From NCBI GenBank assembly GCA_020002185.1, contig CM034538.1, positions 608,429-672,428 of the forward strand: 64,000 bases of DNA. The letters run 5' to 3'. The position numbers and the translations under genes are program-made. This document shows positions 44,801 through 56,800 of this stretch, piece after piece. Numbering within the stretch: position 1 is the first letter of the stretch; the number at the start of each line of letters is the position of its first letter. The notes beneath the pieces were generated by a model. The model saw nothing but the letters and a program-made list of their open reading frames with translations. It had not been told where the DNA came from and searched no databases. Source of the DNA: Paraescarpia echinospica (Eukaryota > Annelida > Polychaeta > Sabellida > Siboglinidae).

Positions 44801-47800
44801 CCATCTCTCTTAATGATTCTCCCACAACCTGGAGATGTGCTGGCAACTCTTCTTGGAGACGACTTCAAAAACATCTTTGCAGGCCAGCTAGAATGGCCTG
44901 GACTTTTCTTTGTGTCGTCTCTAGGACTCTGCTTCAGTTCCGTCATGCTGGAGAAATGATGTCTACAATCAAGCAGATTTGTATGCTTTTGGTAGCATTT
45001 GAGATCATGAAACATTTTGTGTACTCTGGGTGGATTACTCCGGCCTGGAGGTGTTGGATTACTCTGGCCTGGAAGTGTTGGATTACTTCCGCCTGCAGCT
45101 GCATCAGCCTCTTGTGTCAGTGACTGTCTAGTGTGTCTTAATTCGGCATCGAGATGTCCCAACATGTATTGTTTTGAAATTACCCGAGCCAGCCTTTGTG
45201 CTGCTCTGACCTGTGCCAGGGAGGGAGGGTCCATCGTCACAGCCCGCCTCCCAGCTGCCCTAGGCCTACTACTCGCTGCCCAAGGCTTTCTAGTGGCTCG
45301 TTGGCCGTCATTTTGTGACAATTCAGAAGACTGCAACTCATTGGATGTTAATCGTCCATTAATTATTTCACTACGGCTTGTCGCTAGTGACGCCGCTGCT
45401 CCTGCCAATTTACTGACAAGACCGACTCCATCCTCAGTATCGGTGCTGTGTAGTGATATGTCAGATTCACTGTCGGTGTCACCATCTACCTTTGCCCTCG
45501 TGACGTGTCTCTCATTGTCGTGTCTTCTGCTTTGCCTCGAGTCAGAGGTGACTTTATTAACCACTCTTTTGTCTCTTGTGCTCTGTGACATCCCTTCCCC
45601 ATCTGATTCACTTCCATAACTATCATCACTTTCTCTCATCTTTTGTACACTGTGTAATTTATTATTTTTCCCATCTGTGACATCCGATTCAATATAATTA
45701 CCTCTAGTCCTGTGCTGCACATGGTTCCTCTGTTTTGCTGTTTCCTCGTTCAATTCACGTTCTGATCTCGCAACACTGCGCCTGTACTGCGGGTGATGTA
45801 AAGGACCCTCGTCAAGTTCATCACTCTTAGAACTTGAGTCACTGTCGTGTGGGTCAGACTCCTCATGCTGTTTTATACTTCTAGTGCACCCCCCACTCGC
45901 CCGCCCCCCTCTATCCTGCCCCCTACTGGATGACAACCTCTTGCCTGTACTGCCAGCCGGTGATCCCCCAGCTCCCTGCCCCCCTCGGGCTGGACACCCT
46001 TTCCGACGCACACTTCCTGTCCAGGTTTGTCCACTGTCAGTTGATGCCAACATTTCCCTACTACCACTGGTACGCAGGGTCCTATTTTGTACGTTGTACA
46101 TCTTGGACGACATTCCCCTGTCTTGTAAACTCTCACAACCAGTGCTGTCATGTGACGTGTTGCCACGTGATCTTCGACGTACACATGTTGAATCACCTGA
46201 CATGTTTCTACTCTGTGTAGTGCTTGTTCTTGGCATTGTTCTTTGTGTTGTGCATGTCCTAGGTGATGATCTTGGTGTAGTGCTTGTTCTAGGCGACACC
46301 ATCTGTGTAGTGCTTGTTCTGGGTGATGTTCGTGATGTAGTGATCTTTCTAGGAGACGTTTTCGGCGTAGAGCATAATGTCGGTGTAGTGCTTGTTATCG
46401 ACATATGTGTAGTGCTTGTCCGGGGTGATGTTCTTGGTGTAGTGCTCTTTTTAGGAGATGTCTTTGGTGTAGTGCACTTCCTGGGTGATCTCCTCTGTGC
46501 AGTGTCTGTTATCTGCATTGTACCTGTCATCTGTGTTGTACCTGTCATCTGTGTAGTGCCTGTCTCTGGCGTTATACCATGATGTGTCCTACCAGCTGAT
46601 CTACTTGCAGGCAGACTTGAGTACGATGACACCACATCAGGACTGGCAAAATGGTCCTCATCTCTCGAGCCAATGGTCAATCTTCCAGGAGTGGAGACTT
46701 GGTCCTTGACCTTGGAGACCATGGTCCATCTACTGGGTGAGGAAACCCACTCTTTGGCACTGGTGCTCACGGTCCTTCTAGCAGGATCAGTGACAAAGTC
46801 CTCATCACTCGGGTACATGATCCCTCTAGCAGGACCAGGGTCCTCAACTGTAGTGCTTAAGGTCTGTATACGAGGATTGGAGACCCGGTCCTTCTTCCTG
46901 CTGCCAATATTCCATCTGGTAGGACTATAGACTTGGTCCTCATCCCTGGAGACCACGGTCCTTCTAGTAGGATTGGAGACTCGGTCCTTGTTCCTGTTGC
47001 AAATGGTCTGTCTAGTAGGACTATAGACCTGGTCTTCATCCCTGGGGTCCATGGTCCTTCTAGCAGGATTGGAGACCCGCTCTTCATCTCTCACGCCAAT
47101 AGTCTGTCTAACAGGACTGGAGACCCAATCATCGTCCCTGGAGAGCATGGTCCAGCAGGCAGGACCGTCAGTCACTGGGTCCCGTGATGTGGTCGAGTTT
47201 GGAAGTTCAGGGGCAGGTGAATGAGATTCTTGACGCATGACAGGTGTCACCTGCAACAACATACAACAGTTGTCACATGCAACAACATCCATGACAGGTG
47301 TCACCTGCAACAACATACATGACAGGTGTCACCTGCAACAACATACACGACAGGTGTCACCTGCAACAACATTCATGGCAGGTGTCACCTGCAAGAACAC
47401 ACATGACAGGTGTCACCTGCAAAAGCATAGACAGGTGTCACCTACGACAACACACATGACAGGTGTCACCTGCAACAACAGACTTGACAGGTGTCACTTG
47501 CAACAACAAACAAGACAGGTGTCACCTGCGACAACACACACAACAGGTGTCACCTGCAACAACATACATGACAGATGTCACCTGCAACAACATAAGACAT
47601 ACGACATATCACACACACACAAAAATCAGCCATCTGAGTTACGCGATACTCAGTCTCAAATGTTGAGAGCCGTAGTTGATTTTGTGTATTGTCCGTGCGT
47701 GTCCGTGCATGCATGTGTGTGTGTTTAACCATCCACTAAATATATGGGTCAAATGGTCAGTATCAGTTTAGATCCAAACTCATAATTTGTGCCACACGTT

Positions 47801-50800
47801 GTTCGTATCGAAGACATGCATCACACAGACGCCACAAGGCAGATTACCTTGAGCCTTGAGGTGTGAGCCACCAACCTGTGCGACTTGTCTGACACTGTCA
47901 GTGGGAGAGCAACTGTTCTGATGATGTATCTGACTGTAAGGTGATGCATCACTGCCGACACAACTGGTGCCGTGTCGAAGTAGATCACGCGATGACATGT
48001 GTAACTTGGTGAGGCTGGACGCGATGCAGGGCTGATGCTGGTACTGGTGTGTCAGTAGAATCGACTCATAGCCACTGCCCTCTCCTGCAAACACAGCGGC
48101 TTATGGGAACAGGAAGCGGGGGCTTTGGATCGAGACACCATATTTTTTAAAATATAAATGAGGCCAAATATAATGAGATATAAGGAACAAGTAGAAGTAA
48201 TGAGATATGAGGAGCAAGTAGAAGTAATAAGATATGAGGAGCAAGTAGAAGTAATGAGATATGAGTAGCAAGTAGAAGTAATGAGATATGAGGAGCAAGT
48301 AGAAGTAATAAGATATGAGGAGCAAGTAGAAGTAATGAGATATGAGTAGCAAGTAGAAGTAATGAGATATGAAGAGCAAGTAGAAGTAATGAGATATGAG
48401 GGGCAAGTAGAAGTAATAAGATATGAGGAGCAAGTAGAAGTAATAAGATATGAGGAGCAAGTAGAAGTAATGAGATATGAGGAGCAAGTAGAAGTAATAA
48501 GATATGAGGAGCAAGTAGAAGTAATGAGATATGAGGAGCAAGTAGAAGTAATGAGATATGAGGAGCAAGTAGAAGTAATGAGATATGAGGAGCAAGTAGA
48601 AGTAATGAGATATGAGGAGCAAGTAGAAGTAATGAGATATGAGGAGCAAGTAGAAGTAATGAGATATGAGGAGCAAGTAGAATTAATGAGATATGAGGAG
48701 CAAGTAGAAGTAACGAGATATGAGGAGCAAGTAGAAGTAACGAGATATGAGGAGCAAGTAGATGTAATGAGATATGAGGAGCAAGTAGAAGTAATAAGAT
48801 ATGAGGAGCAAGTAGAAGTAATAAGATATGAGGAGCAAGTAGAAGTAATGAGATATGAGGAGCAAGTAGAAGTAATGAGATATGAGGAGCAAGTAGAAGT
48901 AATGAGATATGAGGAGCAAGTAGAAGTAATGAGATATGAGGAGCAAGTAGAAGTAATAAGATATGAGGAGCAAGTAGAAGTAATGAGATATGAGGAGCAA
49001 GTAGAAGTAATAAGATATCGGGAGCAAGTAGAAGAAATAAGATATGAGGAGCAAGCAGAAGTAATGAGATATGAGGAGCAAGCAGAAGTAATGAGATATG
49101 AGGAGCAAGCAGAAGTAATGAGATATGAGGAGCAAGCAGAAGTAATGAGATATGAGGAGCAAGCAGAAGTAATGAGATATGAGGAGCAAGTAGAAGTAAT
49201 AAGATATCGGGAGCAAGTAGAAGTAATAAGATATGAGGAGCAAGTAGAAGTAATGAGATATGAAGAGCAAGTAGAAGTAATGAGATATGAGGAGCAAGTA
49301 GAAGTAATAAGATATGAGGAGCAAGTAGAAATTAATGGGGTTGTGAGGGAGCAAGTACAGGGTGTGGAGATGTGAGACAGAGTAGAAGTAATGAGATATG
49401 GGGGCAGGTGGGAAGTAATAAGATATGAGACAAGTGGGAAGTAATGAGATGAGGAGACAGAGTAAAGTAATGAGTTGTGAGGGAGCAAAGTGGGAAGTAA
49501 TGGGATATGAGGAGACAAGAGTAGGAAGTAATGGGATATGAGGAGCAGGTGGGAAGTAATGAGATATGAGGGAACAGAGTAGAGTAATGGAGATATGAGA
49601 GACAGAGTGGGAGATGTGGGATATGAGACAAGTAGAAGTAATGGGAGTTGAGGGAGCAAGTAAGAAGTAATTAGATATGAGGAGCAGAGTAGAGATGTGA
49701 GATATGAGGAACAGAATTAGAGTAATGAGAGATATGAGCAAGCAGAAGTAATGAGATATGAGGAGCAAGCAGAAGTAATGAGATATGAGGAGCAAGCAGA
49801 ATTAATAAGATATGAGGAGCAAGTAGAATTAATAAGATATGAGGAGCAAGTAAAGTAATGAGATACGAGGAGCAAGTAGAAGTAATAAGATATCAGGAGC
49901 AAGTAGAAGTAATAAGATATCAGGAGCAAGTAGAAGTAATGAGATATGAGGAGCAAGTAGAAGTAATGAGATTTGAGGAACAAGTAGAAGTAATGAGATT
50001 TGAGGAACAAGTAGAAGTAATGAGATATGAGGAGCAAGTAGAAGTAATGAGATATGAGGAGCAAGTAGAAGTAATAAGATATGAGGAGCAAGTAGAAGTA
50101 ATAAGATATGAGGAGCAAGTAGAAGTAATAAGATATGAGGAGCAAGTAGAATTAATAAAATATGAGGAGCAAGTAGAATTAATAAGATATGAGGAGCAAG
50201 TAGAAGTAATAAGATATGAGGAGCAAGTAAAATAATGAGATATGAGGAGCAAGTAGAAGTAATGGGATATGAGGGAGTAGGAAGTAATAAGATATGAGGG
50301 GCAAGTGAGAGTAATAAGATGTAGAGACAGAGTAGAAGTAATGGGATATGAGGGAGCAAGTGGAAATTAATGGGATATGAGGGAGCAAGAGTGGAAGTAA
50401 TAAGATGTAGAACCAGAGTAGAAATGTGGATGAGAACAAATTAGGAAGTAATGGGGAATGTATGAGGAGCAAAAGTAGAATTAATAAGATATGAGAACAG
50501 AGTAGGAAATGTGAGGATTATGAGGAGCAAGTAGAAGTAATAAGATATGAGGAGCAAGTAGAAGTAATAAGATATGAGGAGCAAGTAGAAGTAATGAGAT
50601 ATGAGGAGCAAGTAGAAGTAATGAGATATGAGGAGCAAGTAGAAGTAATGAGATATGAGGAGCAAGTAGAAGTAATGAGATATGAGGAGCAAGTAGAAGT
50701 AATGAGATATGAGGAGCAAGTAGAAGTAATAAGATATGAGGAGCAAGTAGAAGTAATGAGATATGAGGAGCAAGTAGAAGTAATAAGATATCGGGAGCAA

Positions 50801-53800
50801 GTAGAAGTAATAAGATATGAGGAGCAAGCAGAAGTAATGAGATATGAGGAGCAAGCAGAAGTAATGAGATATGAGGAGCAAGCAGAAGTAATGAGATATG
50901 AGGAGCAAGTAGAAGTAATGAGATATGAGGAGCAAGTAGAAGTAATGAGATATGAAGAGCAAGTAGAAGTAATGAGATTTGAGGAGCAAGTAGGAGTAAT
51001 GAGATATGAGGAGCAAGTAGAAGTAATGAGATATGAGGAGCAGGTAGAAGTAATAAGATATGAGGAGCAAGTAGAAGTAATAAGATATGAGGAGCAAGTA
51101 AAGTAATGAGATTTGAGGAGCAAGTAGAAGTAATGAGATATGAGGAGCAAGTAGAAGTAATAAGATATGAGGAGCAAGTAGAAGTAATGAGATATGAGGA
51201 GCAAGTAGAAGTAATAAGATATGAGGAGCAAGTAGAAGTAATGAGATATGAGGAGCAAGTAGAAGTAATGAGATATGAGGAGCAAGTAGAAGTAATGAGA
51301 TATGAGGAGCAAGTAGAAGTAATAAGATATGAGGAGCAAGTAGAAGTAATGAGATATGAGGAGCAAGTAGAAGTAATGAGATATGAGGAGCAAGTAGAAT
51401 TAATAAGATATGAGGAGCAAGTAGAAGTAATTTGAGTGAGAAATCAGCCAGGGTAATTAGAGCAACAGTTAGCTGGACAGGACGTGAACTGGAACATCAC
51501 GAAACCGCTCAACATCAAACCCTTGCCACACGATGTCCATTACCTATGTTTTGCATAGTGGCGATGTCTGAATGTTTTGCCTGCATTTCGCAGAAGAAAA
51601 ATTCAACTTGCGAATGCTCCTTCAGGCTTATTAATAATAATATATTTTATTTGGTATAGCGCCACATCCAATATTGTTCGTGGCGCTTCACAACATACTA
51701 AAATACATAAAAATGGTAGAATTGCAATAAATATGTATATTAATTTAAAATAAATATTAGTGGTAAAGAATAAAATAAATAAATACATACATATTGAATA
51801 ATGTAGAATTTCTAAATAAAGAAGTAAATAAATAGCAGTTATTCATCAAAATTAAATAATATTAATAATAATCAATCTAGCACAATAACTGTATAAAATA
51901 ATACTAATAAATAAATATATATCTGTATGATTAATAATAATAAATAATTTACTAAAACATTTGATATAAAATAGTTTATGTGAGGAATAATGAATAATCA
52001 TTACGAATACGATAACTAATTAAAATTGGTTTTAGTAGAGGGCAGTGTTCATGTAGAGTGGCACTAATATGAAACACAAAAGAAATGTGCCTTCAGACGA
52101 CATTTGAAGCTGGCGAGAGTGTCACAGGTTTTAACAACACTTGGTAAAGTGTTCCATAGGGACGCAGCAGCTACAGCGAACGAGCCGTCCCCAGCCTTGA
52201 CACGAGTGCGCTTCACTTCCAACATGTTACTGCTCGCAGAGCGCATTGCTCTTGCCGGTTGATATGGGTGCACGAGTTCACACAGGTACACGGGCGCGTC
52301 ATTGTGCATGGCTTTGTACGTGAGTACCAGTATCTTGTAATCCACTCTGCGCGCAACAGGCAGCCAACGAAGTTCGCGTAACAGGGGCGTGGCGCTGTCA
52401 CTAGGTGGACGACGCAGGATCAGTCTGGCAGCCAAGTTGTGTATTCGTTGCAGACGCGCGATTTTAACTGCAGACGTGCCGTACAAGAGTGTGTTGCAGT
52501 AGTCAATCCGCGATGTGATGATGGCATTGTCTACGCGTTCCTTTGTTGGTTTGGGTAAAAAACGGCTAATCTGATTGATGTGGCGGAGGTAGAATGAGTA
52601 TGCGCTGACAGTTTGCGACACTTGCTTTTTCATATCTAGGTGCCTGTCAATGAAGACACCGAGACTTTGAACACATCTTGAAGCTGTAATTATAGAACCA
52701 CCAAAGCGAATCACAGTGCCATCAACGACTGCATCCGCAAACTTGGGTACAATCGGAAGATACTGTGTCTTGCCGTCGTTCATGCACATAGAATTCCATG
52801 CCATCCAGTTCTTTATTTCACCCAAACAGTCCTCCATTTGCTGAACCGCAGCCGTTAAAGCGAAACGATTCAGGTCGAAATGTGAGTAGATCTGTAAGTC
52901 ATCAGCATAGTGGTGGAAGAAGAGTCCATGGGCTCGAATAATGTCACCAATAGGTTGGACATATAATGAAAAGAGCAGTGGTCCAAGGACGGAGCCTTGC
53001 GGGATACCTGTCGTTAGAGTAGTAATACTCGATGATTGGTCACCGATTACAATTCGCTGCGTCCGGTCTTGCAGGTACGATGCCATCCAGTCCAGTGCTT
53101 TTCCAACAAAGCCATAGCGCAAACGTAGACGCTTAATCAAGATGTCATGGTTGATATTATCGAAGGCGGCACTAAAATCAACGAGAACCAAGATGGTTCC
53201 TTGTTTATTGTCCATGGCTGTTTTGATGGCACTTGTAACGTATAGTAGCGCGGTTTCGGCCGAATGTTTTTTCCGATATGCCGACTGAAAACACTCAACC
53301 ATATGCTGGTCAGAAACATGCGTCATTATCCAAAGCGCGACCACTTTCTCAATTACTTTGGATAATTGTGTAAGGTTACTCACAGGTCGATAACTGCTCA
53401 GAATGTCTTTGTCAAGTGATGGTTTCTTCAAAAGCGGACGGACAATTGCATACTTCAGCGACTTTGGCATGACTGCCTCGTCCAGCGAAGCATTTGTAAT
53501 CCGTGTGATGACAGACACAATACTTGTCATATTGTCTCTTAGCTGAATTTCAGGCAGAGGATCCAATGCGCACGTTTTGCCAGTAGTACCACAAATCGCT
53601 GTGATCTCTGTGTTCGTTGTTGGATCAAACACATGGATACTGTCAGTGAAACAACGTCTTTCATCTGTTGGCCTATCGATGATGTTGAAACACTGCAGAC
53701 CTGACAGGAGCTTGTCAATCTTTTCACTAAAGAAACATGAAAATTGTTCGCATCTTTGGGCTGTCAAATGGAATTCAGGGTGTTCCTGTATGCGGTGGCC

Positions 53801-56800
53801 ATCAAGCGATCTCAGTAATCGAAACATGGTTTTGTTGTTTGCTTTCTCCAGGCGGTTTTGATAATAATTCGTTTTGCGTGCTGATATCAAAGCAGTGCAT
53901 TCTTCACGAGCGGTGACATATAATTGCCGATGAATCTCCAGTTTAGTTCTTCTCCACACATTCTCCCATTTCCGCTTTTTATCCCTGGCATCGTCGATGT
54001 CAGAGTCGTACCAAGGATGTGGTGTGCTGTCTCTTACTTTCACATTGCGTAACGGGGCATGTCTGTCAAGGCACTCAGTGAGTCAGGTGTTGTACATCTC
54101 CACCAAATCCTCTGCTTGTCGATCATTCGCGCATGTACGCAATGTCATGTCAGCACATACAGACTCGATATCGTTTCGGAGTGCATCTGTTTCAATGTTC
54201 CTGAAATTCCGCTTTGCAATCGTCTTAGTTTTTACTGCCGGCTTCAGTGCTCTTAGTGTGAATTCAATGCGATGGTGGTCAGACAGAGTCAGGATGCACA
54301 GCAACGGAAGTAATGAAGTCGTCATCAGTTTGACTGATCACAAGATCCAATATATGTCCAGTTTGGTGCGTTGGCGAATGTACATGTTGAGTTAGATTGA
54401 ACGATTCACATAGAGTGCGAAGTGGTTCTGATTTGAGGGTATCATCAAAATGAACATTGAAGTCACCAATAATGACAGTAGGAACAACGGAGATGGATGC
54501 CTCGATGAATAGCTGCTCAAGTTCAGCGTAAAAATTCGATATTGTTCCAGATGTCTTACTTGATACAGGCGGGTGATAAGCGACCCAGACATTGTATTTC
54601 AACAAGAACGGGTTGGTGAGTTGCAGACGGAGAAGTTCGATGGTTGTGAATGGCAGCTTTGGGAGGATCTTGGTGTTGAAGGTATTTCGATGAACTATGG
54701 CAACTCCGCCGCCACGACCAGAGGCACGTGCTACATGATTGAATGTGTAGCCGGGAGGCGTCAGTTCAGCCACAATCGCTTCGTCTCTAGTTTTTTTTAG
54801 CCACGTCTCGGTGATGGCCAAAACATCCCAATCGTGTTGGATAATTTCCTCATTTATAGTCAGCGTCTTATTTTTCACAGATCTTGCATTGATCAATGCG
54901 ATGTTGGTGTAACGATTCTTAAAATCCTTGTCATCAGTTTGACGAGACGACAGTTTCACACGTGTAATGTTTGCGTTGTTGACACCGCGTTGGTGATAAG
55001 TGGGTGTAAAGCTGGGCCGACGTCCAATTACTGGACGTATTGTACGATGGCGATTGCGACCGGCTCTGCAGCCTTGTGTGACCGCACAAATTCCATTGTC
55101 CTTTAACGTGTCGAACAAAGGCTGAGGCAGCCTTCCGCCAGTGACACTTGTAATGTTATGGGCGAATAGTTCCTGCCGAGTGTAGGTCATCATGGGTACA
55201 GGTGTGCCACCGGAATAAAAGTCGCAGAAATACACGCACATATAAAACCAATAACTCGAACGAACAGCTCCGTGCATTCAGGGTAATGTTATCAAAACGA
55301 TGTTCAAATCTCACCAGTGTCGTAGTAAAACAAATAAATAAAATTCAAGTTTAAACACAGAGAAAATTAAATAGCTGCCACTGGGGCGCTTGTCACATAA
55401 CTCACTCACTATTAAACACAATTTGATGGAGAGTACACCTTTAACATATCAATTCTAGTCTTCAGAATAGTAATTAATAAAAAGAACAACAGACAGACAA
55501 TGTCTTTTTAAGTAGAGAGCAGTAGCCGCCTCCCTATGACCTGTCAACCTTCACTCTTGGTTGGATGACGTAGCTGAGACCAATCACTCACCCGAGTTAC
55601 TTGATTGCATGAGGTAGCTGAAGCCAATCACTCACCCGTGTTACTTGATTGCATGAGGTAGCTGAAGCCAATCACTCACCCGAGTTACTTGATTGAATGA
55701 GGTAGCTGAAGCCCATCACTCACCCGAGTTACTTGATTGCATGAGGTAGCTGAAGCCAATCACTCACCCGAGTTACTTGATTGAATGAGGTAGCTGAAGC
55801 CAATCACTCACCCAAGTTACTTGGTTGCATGAGGTAGCTGAAGCCCATCACTCACCCGAGTTACTTGGTTGCATGAGGTAGCTGAAGCCCATCACTCACC
55901 CGAGTTACTTGATTGCATGAGGTAGCTGAAGCCCATCACTCACCCGTGTTACTTGATTGAATGAGGTAGCTGAAGCCAATCACTCACCCGAGTTACTTGG
56001 TTGCATGAGGTAGCTGAAGCCAATCACTCACCCGAGTTACTTGGTTGCCTGAGGTAGCTGAAGCCAATCACTCACCCGAGTTACTTGGTTGCATGAGGTA
56101 GCTGAAGCCAATCACTCACCTGAGTTACTTGATTGCATGAGGTAGCTGAAGCCAATCTCAGGAGCAAGGAATGGATGTTGAGCTGCCTGGCTCACTGTGT
56201 TACGAGCTCCTTCAAAGTGCAAATCAAAACTGTGTCCAAACATCACAAATGTTTCTTCAGAATATGTTACGCAAATTATATTGAATACTCTTATGATATA
56301 TTCGCTGAAATTTTTGTAATAATAAACATTGTTTTGCAATAACAAACATATTCAAATATCCGCGTTTACCTTTGTAAAGATGCTGTAGATATAATGTTGT
56401 AGATGTAATGCTGTAGATATAATGCTGTAGATATAACAACAACATTGGATTGAAATAAATTACCAAATCAGCAAAGGATGTAGATAAAACACACATGAAT
56501 GGCCCCCTGGGTAGCAGAGAGCGGTGGTATCACAAGAAATGTTACTCACCGGGGTCATAGGTCAGCAGTTGTGCAATGAAGTTAGCGAAGGCGTAGTCTC
56601 TAATGTCGAGTTTCTTCAGCAGCAGTAAGGTCGCTGGAGGAAGGAACTCAACTTTTACTTAACAATTAATGGATTCAGTATGTCGCTGTTTGTCCACATC
56701 ACAATTGAAATATTGCTTATGATATTCATCAAGCTTTGCCTCGCCAACAGTATTTACATAAGTAGTATATGTGCATTACATTACTGGTGTGGCATGTCAC

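Larger units (their letters stand above)
51628..55540 (-). mobile_element. LINE F (CR1/L2/Crack group), nearly intact, in kinase intron d-e
   Basis: Minus-strand element with endonuclease ([54 protein letters not shown]) and complete reverse transcriptase ([93 protein letters not shown]), ending with [20 protein letters not shown]. The 3' end has an ATT-rich tail (51628-51650), like LINE B. Only two lesions seen: a frameshift near 54285 and a TGA at 54083-54085. The 5' end is placed approximately. Confidence 0.93.

Noticed and set aside
48052..51435. ORFs of 535, 370, 337 and 291 codons rich in Ser/Tyr/Leu or Glu/Val
   Set aside because: Product of the 27-bp array; open on both strands at once. 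Not genes.
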